Shown in pieces: positions 13,677-21,475 of a DNA stretch of 64,000 bases (positions are counted from its first letter, which is position 1; every line of letters starts with the position of its first letter). Source of the stretch: Bacillus sp. AFS059628 (GTDB lineage: Bacteria; Bacillota; Bacilli; Bacillales; Bacillaceae_G); the NCBI RefSeq assembly GCF_002571225.1, contig NZ_NVEC01000036.1, positions 1 to 64,000 of the forward strand. The letters run 5' to 3'. Both the position numbers and the translations under genes were made by a program. The notes under the pieces are model-generated. The model searched no databases. It was given only the letters and a program-made list of their open reading frames with translations, and was not told the origin of the DNA.

Positions 13677-13943
13677 ATGAAGAAAAATTATGGAGTTACT
13701 GTCTTTACTATGCCCCACTGTCCGGCTTGTATTAATTTAAAGAAATGGCTTACTAAAGAGAATATTACCTTTACTGAAAAAGATATCATTAAAGATTTAC
13801 AGGCTCAAAAAGAATTTGAAGACCAAGGCTTAAAATATACCCCAACCATTTTTATTGAAAATGGCGAAGAAACTCATAAGTTTATTGGATCACCTATTAA
13901 AGAACTTGAAAAAATCTTACTATTAGAATCTAGTTCACAATAA
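13677..13943 (+). CDS. Glutaredoxin-like thiol-disulfide protein
   Basis: GGAGG lies eight bases before the ATG at 13677 (a TTG two codons earlier is less likely). The 88-residue protein has a thioredoxin fold pattern: beta strand VTVFTMP, then active-site HCPAC (about 13-17), a helix, the cis-proline segment YTPTIFI (about 60) and the GSP loop. CPAC is typical of small glutaredoxin/NrdH-like phage proteins, which supply electrons to ribonucleotide reductase or keep thiols reduced. No reductase gene is visible here. Confidence 0.8.
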   Translation: MKKNYGVTVFTMPHCPACINLKKWLTKENITFTEKDIIKDLQAQKEFEDQGLKYTPTIFIENGEETHKFIGSPIKELEKILLLESSSQ

Positions 13944-13957
13944 ATGAGGTTACAATC

Positions 13958-14173
13958 ATGGATATTATTGAAGAAAAAGTTAAGAAATATAATCAAGTTA
14001 AAATTGATTTAATGAAAATTGCTCAATGTATCGACTATTGCAATGAAGATGAAAGAGAAATTTATCAAGACATTGCTCTAAACTACTCAAAACACCTTAA
14101 ATGCATACAGGAATCAATCGAGAAAATCTATGGTATAGATCTTTGTAATTGTTGCACTTTACCAAAAGGATAA
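13958..14173 (+). CDS. Hypothetical protein with C-terminal CNCC
   Basis: The 71-residue protein (MDIIEEKVKKYNQVKIDLMK) is helical and acidic and ends IYGIDLCNCCTLPKG. It starts 14 bp after the glutaredoxin-like gene with a GAGGTTACAATC site, so the two form an operon. The CxCC tail could be a redox or metal site used with its neighbour, which is only inference. Confidence 0.6.
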   Translation: MDIIEEKVKKYNQVKIDLMKIAQCIDYCNEDEREIYQDIALNYSKHLKCIQESIEKIYGIDLCNCCTLPKG

Positions 14174-14262
14174 GTAAAATTATCCCTATTCTATAGAGGC
14201 TAATTTTTCACATATTTTCACCATTCTTACCAATGAGGGCTGCGGCTCTCTTTTTTATTTTC

Positions 14263-14309
14263 ATTCGACAAAATATGACAATATAGTTGTAACTGAATTT
14301 GTTATGATT
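14263..14309 (+). promoter_or_regulatory. Tandem Spo0A-like boxes and promoter, copy 1
   Basis: TTCGACA (14264-14270, a perfect 0A box) and TATGACA (14274-14280) are one helical turn apart. TATGAT at 14303-14308 follows 22 bases after ATGACA. A GAGGGCTGCGGCTCTC terminator with T-run ends just upstream, at about 14260. The arrangement recurs at 20393, 28608, 32727 and 37760. Confidence 0.65.
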
Positions 14310-14340
14310 TCTATAAATATTATATTTGGGGGATATAAGG

Positions 14341-14646
14341 ATGAAGGAATTTAAAGCTTATAACGGCGTTTTAATCATTGATAATGAGAAAATTACAATT
14401 AAACCTTCAAAAGTATTAGGTATGACTAAAAGGGTTATGGAAATTTATTACGAGGATATTAAAAAGATAGAGTTTGAAAAACCGAAATTACTTACTAATG
14501 GTTATCTTCGTTTCGATTTGATTAGTAGATCTGGCGCAAAAAGAACTAAATTGGAAGTGACAAGAGAAGAAAACGCTATATTTTTCACGAAGAAACAAAT
14601 GAAAGATATAGAAGCAGCTAAGAAACTAATTGAAAGTCATTTATAA
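14341..14646 (+). CDS. PH-domain-like protein (DUF4429-like)
   Basis: The ATG at 14341 follows GGGGGATATAAGG; a TTG at 14326 would place that site in the gene. The 101-residue protein is mostly beta with one C-terminal helix: FKAYNGVLIIDNEKITIKPS, a YYEDIKKIEFEKP turn, NGYLRFDLISRSG, and a helix KKQMKDIEAAKKLIESHL. This is the pattern of bacterial PH-like DUF4429 domains. It is expressed from a Spo0A-box promoter and followed after 18 bp by a membrane protein. Function unknown. Confidence 0.7.
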   Translation: MKEFKAYNGVLIIDNEKITIKPSKVLGMTKRVMEIYYEDIKKIEFEKPKLLTNGYLRFDLISRSGAKRTKLEVTREENAIFFTKKQMKDIEAAKKLIESHL

Positions 14647-14664
14647 TAAAAGGGGATTTTATTT

Positions 14665-15141
14665 ATGGAAGCTACAGCACAAAAGAAAAAGATCATAGAA
14701 TATGTCGGTTGGGGATTAGGAATAATTATTGGTTCCGTTCTTCTTTTCTTTGCACTATTATGGTTTATTAACGGTCAATCACCTGCCACAGTGTTTAAAA
14801 CGGTCACAGTTGATGAAATAATAGCTGAATTCAATAAAGAAGGTTTAGATGCTAAAGACCCTACAGAATTACCTCAAAAAGAATTTGGTAACACTCGTGA
14901 GGAAGGTAAGAGGTTTCTTGTACCACATCTAGGTAAAGACCAAGGTGGACGCATTTATAAGTTTAAAAATAAAGAAGATCTTGAAAAAGCAAAGAAATAC
15001 TATGATGAGCTAGGAAACAACGCTCCGATACTTTTCTCACATACATACGCTAAAGGGAAATATCTTTTACAGATGAATGGACAAATGAAAGATGATGAGT
15101 TTTATAACTATAAAATTATTATGGATAATCTAGTGAAGTAG
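14665..15141 (+). CDS. Single-span membrane protein of the PH-like operon
   Basis: The 158-residue protein has one N-terminal membrane helix (about 13-34, GWGLGIIIGSVLLFFALLWF) with a short cytosolic start and an extracellular part of about 120 residues (TVDEIIAEFNKEGLDAKDPT, KFKNKEDLEKAKKYYDELGN). No catalytic motif or lipobox is seen. AAGGGGATTTT precedes the ATG. A terminator follows directly. It may be a surface partner of the PH-like protein. Confidence 0.65.
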   Translation: MEATAQKKKIIEYVGWGLGIIIGSVLLFFALLWFINGQSPATVFKTVTVDEIIAEFNKEGLDAKDPTELPQKEFGNTREEGKRFLVPHLGKDQGGRIYKFKNKEDLEKAKKYYDELGNNAPILFSHTYAKGKYLLQMNGQMKDDEFYNYKIIMDNLVK

Positions 15142-15142
15142 G

Positions 15143-15172
15143 CAGCGGCACTCTAAGGAGTGCTTTTATCAT
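15143..15172 (+). terminator. Terminator after the PH-like operon
   Basis: GCACTC pairs with GAGTGC (loop TAAG) followed by TTTTATC. Confidence 0.6.
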
Positions 15173-15191
15173 TTTAACTTTGGAGGTCATT

Positions 15192-16364
15192 ATGACAAAT
15201 ACAGAATTACACTTGAAACGTGAAACATCAGGACTTCATACACCTGCTGTAACTGAAATAAAGAACTTAGCTAAGTATATAGATTTATTCTCTAGTGGGG
15301 AATTTACAAATTATTTATTTAGGGGAGAGCCAACCAATTATGACGAAACCTTTTCTTCTGGGCTAAGAGGTGTAACACACCCTGGTCATGCACCAAAACA
15401 AGGGGTTAAAGGTGAGAAGACCTTTCTTAATATGAAAAAAGATTTTAAAAAAGAAGTTTGGCACAAATTAACACCTGATGAACGTACCCATTTTTCTGCC
15501 TTTTCTCAACATCATGGGATTCCAACAAACCTCATTGATGTAACTACATCACCATTAGTAGCACTATATTTCGCATGTCAAGATTATAAAAATCCGAAAG
15601 ATGCAAAGACAGATCCGCTCGATGAAGAAAGAGGATTTGTGTATTTATTTAAAGATCAATTTGTAGACATTACAAATATTTTAACCGAATTTGAAGACGA
15701 AAATATACTAGAAATTTTTGCGACTTTTGAAAATGACATGTTCTTATATATGTATAATTTATTTTACAAATTCAATAGAGAACACCCTAAACAATTTTAT
15801 CGATACTTCAAAAAACTGTATATTGATTTCCATGCATTCTTAAAGTCCCCCCCTTTATCTATTCCTTTAATAGATGTAAATAAGTTCCCTCCTTACGAAG
15901 AAGGTAGGTATGAACTTAAATTCTTTGAAAATTGGACAGACTTACTAGAATTTGATACGCAATTATTAAATTTCGATAAAAAGATAAAAAATCTTTCTTA
16001 TCCGGTATTTATCTACACAGCATATCTGCAAATGATATTAGCAAATATGCATTATAATCCAGAGGCAGTAGACAAGAGCGCATGTCTAAATCTATTTCCT
16101 AACTTTAAATACGCTCCAATATTGACTTTTGAACGAGGACGTAACCAACAGGGATTATTTATATATCAAAATTATCTTCAGAGTGGTGAATTTATAAAGG
16201 ACCCTTATATTGAAGGTATACAAAGGATTGTGCCCGATAAAGTAGTTGTCATTAACAACAAAGAAAAAATTCTTGAAGAACTTGATTTTATGGGGATTAA
16301 CGAAAAATTCATCTATGGAGATTATGACCATATTGCTTCTTACATAAGAAACAAACGTCGGTAA
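15192..16364 (+). CDS. FRG-domain protein, candidate defence gene
   Basis: The ATG at 15192 has GGAGG five bases upstream. The 390-residue protein contains an FRG domain: NYLFRGEP (about 41) and FSQHHGIPTNLIDVTTSPLV ALYFACQ (about 104-130). FRG domains take their name from the conserved F-R-G residues and are found in many mobile-element proteins, some in anti-phage loci; the biochemical activity is not settled. No second domain is obvious in the C-terminal half. It is followed by two intergenic repeats and AbiH, so it lies at the edge of the defence island. Confidence 0.8.
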   Translation: MTNTELHLKRETSGLHTPAVTEIKNLAKYIDLFSSGEFTNYLFRGEPTNYDETFSSGLRGVTHPGHAPKQGVKGEKTFLNMKKDFKKEVWHKLTPDERTHFSAFSQHHGIPTNLIDVTTSPLVALYFACQDYKNPKDAKTDPLDEERGFVYLFKDQFVDITNILTEFEDENILEIFATFENDMFLYMYNLFYKFNREHPKQFYRYFKKLYIDFHAFLKSPPLSIPLIDVNKFPPYEEGRYELKFFENWTDLLEFDTQLLNFDKKIKNLSYPVFIYTAYLQMILANMHYNPEAVDKSACLNLFPNFKYAPILTFERGRNQQGLFIYQNYLQSGEFIKDPYIEGIQRIVPDKVVVINNKEKILEELDFMGINEKFIYGDYDHIASYIRNKRR

Positions 16365-16495
16365 AATATAGATTTTGTTCACATTCACGATACATTTATT
16401 AAACATTCCTATGTTACGTTATATAAGTCCTTTTTTAGATCATTTTCATTCTGTCAAAAAGTCCCAGTCCCCTCTAGGGCTTTTTACGTTTAAAT
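16365..16495 (+). repeat. Intergenic cassette, copy 2 of 3
   Basis: This segment matches 39222-39340 almost throughout and 1097-1225 in part. It has the shared GATACATTTATTAAACATTC stretch at 16389-16408, TATGTTACGTTATATAAGTCC after it, and a C-rich/GGG hairpin with T-tract near 16459-16490. Together with the next repeat it forms a 260-bp direct repeat of 39222-39480. The gap 16365-16737 contains only these repeats and a terminator. Confidence 0.65.
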
Positions 16496-16508
16496 AAAGA
16501 GGTAACGT

Positions 16509-16630
16509 ATTTCTCAATAACTTACATTACTTAACATGGTAAAATAATATTTGGATCAGCGTCCAATACATATTATTAAAATTAAAGTGGTTCAAGTCGG
16601 AGGAAGGCACCTTAGGGTGTCTTTTTTATG
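16509..16630 (+). repeat. Cargo-spacer repeat, full copy (A)
   Basis: Full copies run from TTTCTCAAT through TTAACATGGTAAAATAATAT to hairpin TTGGA-TCAGCG-TCCAA (16551-16566), then AAAGTGGTTCAAGTCGGAGG and the terminator stem GGCACC-TTAG-GGTGTC with T6. The same order recurs across the cargo region, which suggests a promoter (TAAAAT), an RNA of about 80 bases and a terminator. Confidence 0.75.
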
Positions 16631-16706
16631 GTAAGATATCAATATTTTCTTTATCTCGATTAGTGAGATTTTACGACATCCAAAGAGCTTATGTTGATAT
16701 TAAACA

Positions 16707-16740
16707 AAAAGAATGCAATTTTTAATCTGCATTCTTTTTA
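16707..16740. terminator. Bidirectional terminator at the abiH stop
   Basis: AAAAGAATGCA pairs with TGCATTCTTTT across an 11-base loop, with A and T tracts. Confidence 0.75.
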
Positions 16741-17694
16741 TTCATCCTCATATTCTTCATTTTCTTTCATAGAAAATATATCAAATTCCCCTTTAAATCC
16801 TGCTTCTCTGATTTTCCTTTTATATTCTTCTTCTGTTTCATCATATCTATAATCGAATAAATACCACGTGCATTTTTCAGTATTACAAGCCTCACAAATT
16901 CGTCTTATATATATTAGATCTACTTCCGAGAAAGAAAATCCTATAGAATAAATCTCTTGCACTGAAGATAAATCATCAAAGAAAAATTCAGCTGAATCGA
17001 GAGCGCTATTCGTATCCTTTTTTAAAAGTCTATGTATTTTTTCCAAACTCTCCGTAGCACCAATATGTAAACTTTCATATTCATCCCTTACATGACCATG
17101 ACCAAAAAGCATCTTAGAATCACAGCTGTATTGTGCACCATGAATATGACAAACATTATCTTCATTAGCGTCATATATATCTTCTAGTACACATGTATAA
17201 TTAAACGTAAGGAAATAGTCATCTTCGTTGTCAATTAACGTCTTAAAATTTTCAATTGGAATAGTATCAGATATATCAATTGATCTAACCCAATCAACGA
17301 GAAACTTATGAAACTTTAACATAACGCGATAAAAAGCATCTGAAGTGTCTTCATGTCTATATACATTTCTATATAACTCTCTATCATCATCTAAATCAAA
17401 CATGTCTTCTTGATCACTAAGGTAATCTTCAAACGGCAAATGTGCTAAACTACTCTCAACATTCCACCAGTGTTCATCTTCCACTTGATCAATTGCGTTC
17501 CTAATAAACGCTACTGCGTCAGTATCGTCCACATCAATTCCATCATCTGTATGTTCAATTGAAACATCAAAGGTAGGTTGTAACTTTCTAGCTCTTGGAT
17601 AAGTTTCCAAAAGATATTGATGGAAATCCTCATAACTTGTGGGAAGTTTATGAGCTAGATCAAAACCATTTCCTAAAATAAATAATTTACTCAA
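16738..17694 (-). CDS. AbiH-type abortive infection protein
   Basis: AGGAGG lies nine bases before a TTG at 17694, giving a 318-residue protein that begins MSKLFILGNGFDLAHKLPTS, the usual AbiH start; the ATG at 17721 would add nine residues containing the site. The GNGFD motif and LTFNYTCVLEDIYD with HIHG further on match the AbiH family (SIR2-like Rossmann fold), which gives abortive phage resistance in lactococci. It is monocistronic and flanked by a spacer repeat and its own terminator. Confidence 0.85.
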   Translation of the reverse strand: MSKLFILGNGFDLAHKLPTSYEDFHQYLLETYPRARKLQPTFDVSIEHTDDGIDVDDTDAVAFIRNAIDQVEDEHWWNVESSLAHLPFEDYLSDQEDMFDLDDDRELYRNVYRHEDTSDAFYRVMLKFHKFLVDWVRSIDISDTIPIENFKTLIDNEDDYFLTFNYTCVLEDIYDANEDNVCHIHGAQYSCDSKMLFGHGHVRDEYESLHIGATESLEKIHRLLKKDTNSALDSAEFFFDDLSSVQEIYSIGFSFSEVDLIYIRRICEACNTEKCTWYLFDYRYDETEEEYKRKIREAGFKGEFDIFSMKENEEYEDE

Positions 17695-17996
17695 AAAATC
17701 TCTCCTCCTATATTCCTTCATATTTTATTTTTTAGGATATAAAACATTCATCGCTTCTACAGTGAATAGCCATTCTCTCCCTTAACAGAGACTTAACATA
17801 CGCACAGATACATACTACTATAACCACTAAAACAATTCATAATAAAATGAGATATTTCACAAATTGGATTATTAAAAAAGGTACGTTTTACTAGCAGGAG
17901 ATTACAAAATTAAATAAAGTAAAGGGGGTATTTAACTATCTACCAGGAATATCCCGTTATATAATTGTTTAGAACAATGAAACAGGAGGGATTAAA

Positions 17997-18515
17997 GTGA
18001 GAAAGATTGATTTAGTAACAAAACTATTAGATTTAGAAACATCAATAATGCAAGGATTAAAGCCAATTTCCGATGCTGGATTAGATGGCATTTATGAAAT
18101 CTTTACTATGTTAGAAGTTGAAGATGCTGTCAATGTGTTATTAAAAGGTGTCTTTAAAGAATTATACTTAGAAAATGTTACACCTTACTGTGAAGGTTCA
18201 GAAACCGAAAAAGAGTTTACAGAACGACTAATTCACATCAAACATGATCTGGCAGATGATATTTCTCCAGCTGAAAAGTTAGAATTAATTTCCTTTCTGT
18301 TAGATATGGAACGAGAAAGATATTTAACATATATAGAGTTCTCAGATTTAGGGGTTTCCTTTGACATCTATCCTACTATGGATGCTTTATATGATTTTAT
18401 TAATCAACTAATTAGTGTAGATGTGGGGGATTCACTTCATTGCTATACTAATGGTGAAATTTCCAAACAAGAAATTTTAGATTTTATATCTGATAAGTGG
18501 GCGAAAAAAATCTAA
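17997..18515 (+). CDS. Hypothetical protein beside the AbiC-like gene
   Basis: The 172-residue acidic, helical protein starts at GTG with GGAGG seven bases upstream. It begins MRKIDLVTKLLDLETSIMQG and ends NGEISKQEILDFISDKWAKK. No catalytic residues stand out. It is 28 bp upstream of a putative AbiC membrane protein and transcribed with it, so it may be a partner of that system. Confidence 0.65.
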   Translation: MRKIDLVTKLLDLETSIMQGLKPISDAGLDGIYEIFTMLEVEDAVNVLLKGVFKELYLENVTPYCEGSETEKEFTERLIHIKHDLADDISPAEKLELISFLLDMERERYLTYIEFSDLGVSFDIYPTMDALYDFINQLISVDVGDSLHCYTNGEISKQEILDFISDKWAKKI

Positions 18516-18543
18516 TACAAAATTATATAATAAGAGGTGTGAA

Positions 18544-19458
18544 ATGTCTGATGATCTAAAAGATAATACAAATCATAAAAATGATTGCAAAAAATTCGAG
18601 GTTAGTGAATTAATTTTTTTAATTTTTATTTTTGCTATAGTATCACCCTTCTTCGGTTTGTTGTTAGTTAAAATATTCCAATTTGATTTTGATAAATTAG
18701 GTACTTATGGAGACTTCCTTGGTGGTTCAACTGTTCCATTTTTAACTGTTGTTACAATATTATTCATTTATAGAACTTATAATCTTCAACAAGAACAACT
18801 TAACACACAACAAAGGGAGTTATCTTTACTTCAAAAAGAAATGGAAAGCACAAAGGAAACATTACAAGAACAAAGTAAAACCGCTAGGATGCAAAGATTT
18901 GAAAACTCATTCTTTATCCAAATTAATGAGTTAAGAAAATCAAAAGAAGAAATTGCAAACTATTTCTTTTCTCTTGATCTCCCTTATACATTTAATGAGT
19001 ACATGGAAATAATTCGAGGTAAAATTGATAAGGCTATGGGGGATTCTATTGAAGAAAATGCCGAAATACTTTTTAGAGAAAAGGAAAATGAAAAGTATTA
19101 TAAATTATATGGTAATCTCTTATCCCTTGCTATCGACAATAGTGGCATATATCAAAATAAGTTAATCCCTCCTTTCTTTCGTAGCGTTGATCGTAGCATG
19201 CAAATTATTTATGAATACAAAAAGAGTATGGATAATTGGGAGTTAACTTTTTATTTAGAGTATTTATATGATGAAATTGGTAGCGAAGCTATAAACATCA
19301 TACTGTATGACATATGTATTAATAAGTATATGATATCATTTGCTAGAGAATTAAATTTTGATAATTATGCTAATAAACATTATCAAGATGCTAGAAGAAG
19401 CGATTTTGATTTTATTAAATACTTATTGTATGAAAATTCCGATTTAGATATCACATAA
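18544..19458 (+). CDS. Putative abortive infection protein (AbiC-like, membrane)
   Basis: The 304-residue protein has two N-terminal membrane helices (about 22-46 and 62-80) joined by a GTYGDFLGGSTVP loop, then a glutamine-rich coiled coil (TYNLQQEQLNTQQRELSLLQ) and a helical C-terminal domain with FENSFFIQINELRKSK. This order is that of the putative AbiC family of phage abortive-infection proteins. AAGAGGTGTGAA precedes the ATG. It is in a defence island; the trigger is unknown. Confidence 0.8.
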   Translation: MSDDLKDNTNHKNDCKKFEVSELIFLIFIFAIVSPFFGLLLVKIFQFDFDKLGTYGDFLGGSTVPFLTVVTILFIYRTYNLQQEQLNTQQRELSLLQKEMESTKETLQEQSKTARMQRFENSFFIQINELRKSKEEIANYFFSLDLPYTFNEYMEIIRGKIDKAMGDSIEENAEILFREKENEKYYKLYGNLLSLAIDNSGIYQNKLIPPFFRSVDRSMQIIYEYKKSMDNWELTFYLEYLYDEIGSEAINIILYDICINKYMISFARELNFDNYANKHYQDARRSDFDFIKYLLYENSDLDIT

Positions 19459-19584
19459 TCATCCGATCTATTGTTGCTTTGAAATAAAGTTTGTTCAATG
19501 TGTTACTGCGAATATTGATTGTACAAGTAGGAAGGCCGTCAGGAAAATTGATTTAGCGTTATAAACCCGCATCTTCCTGACCCA

Positions 19585-19700
19585 ATCTCAATGAACAATA
19601 TAACTTAATATGGTAAAACAATATTTGGAGAAGGTTCAAAACATATTATTAAAATTAAAGTGGTTCAAGTCGGAGAAAGGCACCTTTAGGTGTCTTTTTT
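19585..19700 (+). repeat. Cargo-spacer repeat, full copy (B)
   Basis: It matches copy A from CTCAATGAACAATATAACTT through ATTAAAGTGGTTCAAGTCGG to GGCACCTTTAGGTGTC and T6. The internal hairpin is weaker here (TTGGAGAAGGTTCAA). An 8-bp inverted pair GTCAGGAA/TTCCTGAC lies just upstream at 19538/19573. Confidence 0.7.
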
Positions 19701-19751
19701 GTTGTAGACAAAACAATATAAATTGTATTATAAAAATAAAAGGAAAGGTAA

Positions 19752-19961
19752 GTGAATATCATAATTAATTTTGAACCGTTTAATCCAACTATAAATGACA
19801 TCGCAATCAAGCTTGCTATGGTATTGTTTATACCGCTATTCTTAGCATTGATTATCAAAGTGATACTTATGAAATTTATGAAAGAATCAATTGCTGGCAG
19901 ACTAGCATATCTATCTTGTCTATTTTTTATGTACTATGTATTTAAATTTGTTACAGAGTAG
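19752..19961 (+). CDS. Small two-span membrane protein
   Basis: The 69-residue protein starts at GTG after AAAGGAAAGGTAA. Two membrane helices are predicted (about 18-39 and 50-66) with basic residues between (KVILMKFMKESIAGR). It stands alone between spacer repeat B and a broken membrane gene. Function unknown. Confidence 0.55.
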   Translation: MNIIINFEPFNPTINDIAIKLAMVLFIPLFLALIIKVILMKFMKESIAGRLAYLSCLFFMYYVFKFVTE

Positions 19962-20045
19962 AAATGCACCACATAGTGTCTTTTCTTTATTAAACATATG
20001 TTGTATTATTCAAATAAAAAGATTTAAATTAGAAAGGAATATATT

Positions 20046-20278
20046 ATGGATTTTCAAATAAATATACCAAGCCCCTTCCAAACAATTCCTGAGAATGCAG
20101 TGATTATTTTTTGATTTTTATCTTGTTAGGTGCAGGATTATTAATTTTCTCAAATTGGATACAAGGTGTAATTCCTTATCAGACTAAACAATATATTAAA
20201 ATTGGTTTCATGGTACTGATACTTGTATTTATCATTGTAGCAATTAAAAAACCTGAATATATTATAGCTTTATTTTAA
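20046..20278 (+). pseudogene. Frameshifted small membrane protein gene
   Basis: The ATG at 20046 (AGAAAGGAATATATT upstream) opens MDFQINIPSPFQTIPENAVI and stops at TGA after a T6 run near 20109. A one-base shift restores LIFILLGAGLLIFSNWIQGV and a second membrane helix (IKIGFMVLILVFIIVAIKKP), ending at TAA 20278. The intact product would be about 77 residues with two helices. A deletion in the homopolymer, or a sequencing error, explains it best; no convincing slippery heptamer is in frame. Confidence 0.6.
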
Positions 20279-20392
20279 AAGTAGTTATGAGGGTATTCTT
20301 TCTTTATAAGATAACGTCAAGGAAAAATAAATTTACTATGCTAAGCCGACAACTTTTTTAATAGAACTGAACAGGTCAGTTTTTTGTTCCCT

Positions 20393-20437
20393 TTCGACAT
20401 AATATGACAATATAGTTATAATCAGATTTGATATGAT
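20393..20437 (+). promoter_or_regulatory. Tandem Spo0A-like boxes and promoter, copy 2
   Basis: TTCGACA at 20393-20399 and TATGACA at 20403-20409 are followed after 22 bases by TATGAT at 20432-20437. A CTGA-ACAGG-TCAG terminator with T6 lies directly upstream. Confidence 0.65.
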
Positions 20438-20471
20438 TAATTTGAAGTTTTACATTCAGGAGGGAAATGGA

Positions 20472-20726
20472 ATGGGAGCGAAAACATTTAATAATTCTAT
20501 TGAAAAACTAGCAGAAGAAATTGCAAACAAAGAAGTTAAATTCAAAACAACTGTACCAATTGAGCTTCGAGATACAGAAAATTCAATCGCTATTCTCTTA
20601 TCTAAAGAACAATCAATCGAGTTGGCACATATGCTAATTAATGGAAATATGTTATTTGAGAAAGACCGTATTGTTCTTACTATCCAAAAACACTCGCAAC
20701 GTAGCATGTCTGTTACAAGTTATTAG
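20472..20726 (+). CDS. Hypothetical protein behind Spo0A-like promoter
   Basis: AGGAGG lies eight bases before the ATG at 20472, giving 84 residues (MGAKTFNNSIEKLAEEIANK). The second half reads as three strands and a helix (TTVPIELRDTENSIAILLSK, DRIVLTIQKHSQRSMSV). It is a single gene closed by spacer repeat C. No family is recognised. Confidence 0.65.
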   Translation: MGAKTFNNSIEKLAEEIANKEVKFKTTVPIELRDTENSIAILLSKEQSIELAHMLINGNMLFEKDRIVLTIQKHSQRSMSVTSY

Positions 20727-20751
20727 AAAGTAACACCATCAAGAATACTTA

Positions 20752-20828
20752 AATAGGATTCCAATACATACTATTACAATTAAAATGGTTCAACTCAGAA
20801 AAAAGACACCTTAGGGTGTCTTTTTTTA
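20752..20828 (+). repeat. Cargo-spacer repeat, partial copy (C)
   Basis: It keeps the 3' part: TCCAATACATACTATTACAA, AAATGGTTCAACTC and the terminator GACACC-TTAG-GGTGTC with T7. Confidence 0.65.
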
Positions 20829-20917
20829 TTATAAACAGTAGTTTTAAATAATAAATATGTTCAATACTTAGGAGAAATAAAGAAATTTTTTATTTTATTT
20901 AACATCTTTTTAGCTCG

Positions 20918-20983
20918 TTGACAATTTAAAGTTAATGAATTAATATATCAGTTACTAATATATCAGTTACTGATATATTTTTT
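20918..20983 (+). promoter_or_regulatory. Restriction-modification promoter with repeated operator/hairpin
   Basis: TTGACA (20918-20923), a 17-base spacer and TAATAT (20941-20946) make a good sigma-A promoter. ATATATCAGTTACT occurs twice in tandem from 20943, and the second copy forms the hairpin ATATATCAG-TTA-CTGATATAT followed by six T residues. It could be an operator controlling the restriction genes or a promoter-proximal attenuator. Confidence 0.6.
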
Positions 20984-20996
20984 GTGGAGGGAATGT

Positions 20997-21428
20997 ATGG
21001 AAGCTATACAAAATCAATTGTCAATAGGGAAAAACTACATAAAGAAAATCCTGAAACGCGATAAAATTGAGTTTTATGGTCTAAAACCAAGTCAACTTCC
21101 TATCGCCCCAGGTGTGTATATTATAAGAGATAAGATTGATGACACAGTTCTATATGTTGGAAGAACTTTAAATTTACAAAGACGGATTTATACAAATCAT
21201 TTACAAGGAAATTTAAGCACAGCACGTTTAAAGAAATATCTGATTGAAGATTCTTCTAGAAGTGAAGTAGTTGATTTAAACAGTGCTAAAGAATTTTTAA
21301 AAAATCAGTGTTACGTTCAATTTATTATTGTAGAAAATGATTATAAATTACGTGGTAAACTAGAATGTTTGTTTACATTTGCATTTGATACTTATTATGT
21401 AGAACCAGAGAGAGGAAAAAGAAACTAA
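20997..21428 (+). CDS. GIY-YIG nuclease-domain protein
   Basis: GGAGG lies six bases before the ATG at 20997. The 143-residue protein contains a GIY-YIG core: APGVYIIRDKIDDTVLYVGR followed by TLNLQRRI (about 37-65), and a later KLECLFTFAF with the conserved glutamate (about 120). This is the fold of UvrC-type and some type II restriction nucleases. It is 47 bp upstream of the fused methylase-nuclease and probably co-transcribed, so it may be a nicking accessory of that system. Confidence 0.8.
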   Translation: MEAIQNQLSIGKNYIKKILKRDKIEFYGLKPSQLPIAPGVYIIRDKIDDTVLYVGRTLNLQRRIYTNHLQGNLSTARLKKYLIEDSSRSEVVDLNSAKEFLKNQCYVQFIIVENDYKLRGKLECLFTFAFDTYYVEPERGKRN

Positions 21429-21475
21429 GTATCCAAGACTAATCGGTGAATTACTAATCTAGAGTAGGTGTATAA

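Noticed and set aside
20046-20278. Programmed frameshifting in the small membrane gene
   Set aside because: The T6 run does not give an in-frame X-XXY-YYZ heptamer and no pseudoknot is apparent; mutation or sequencing error is simpler.
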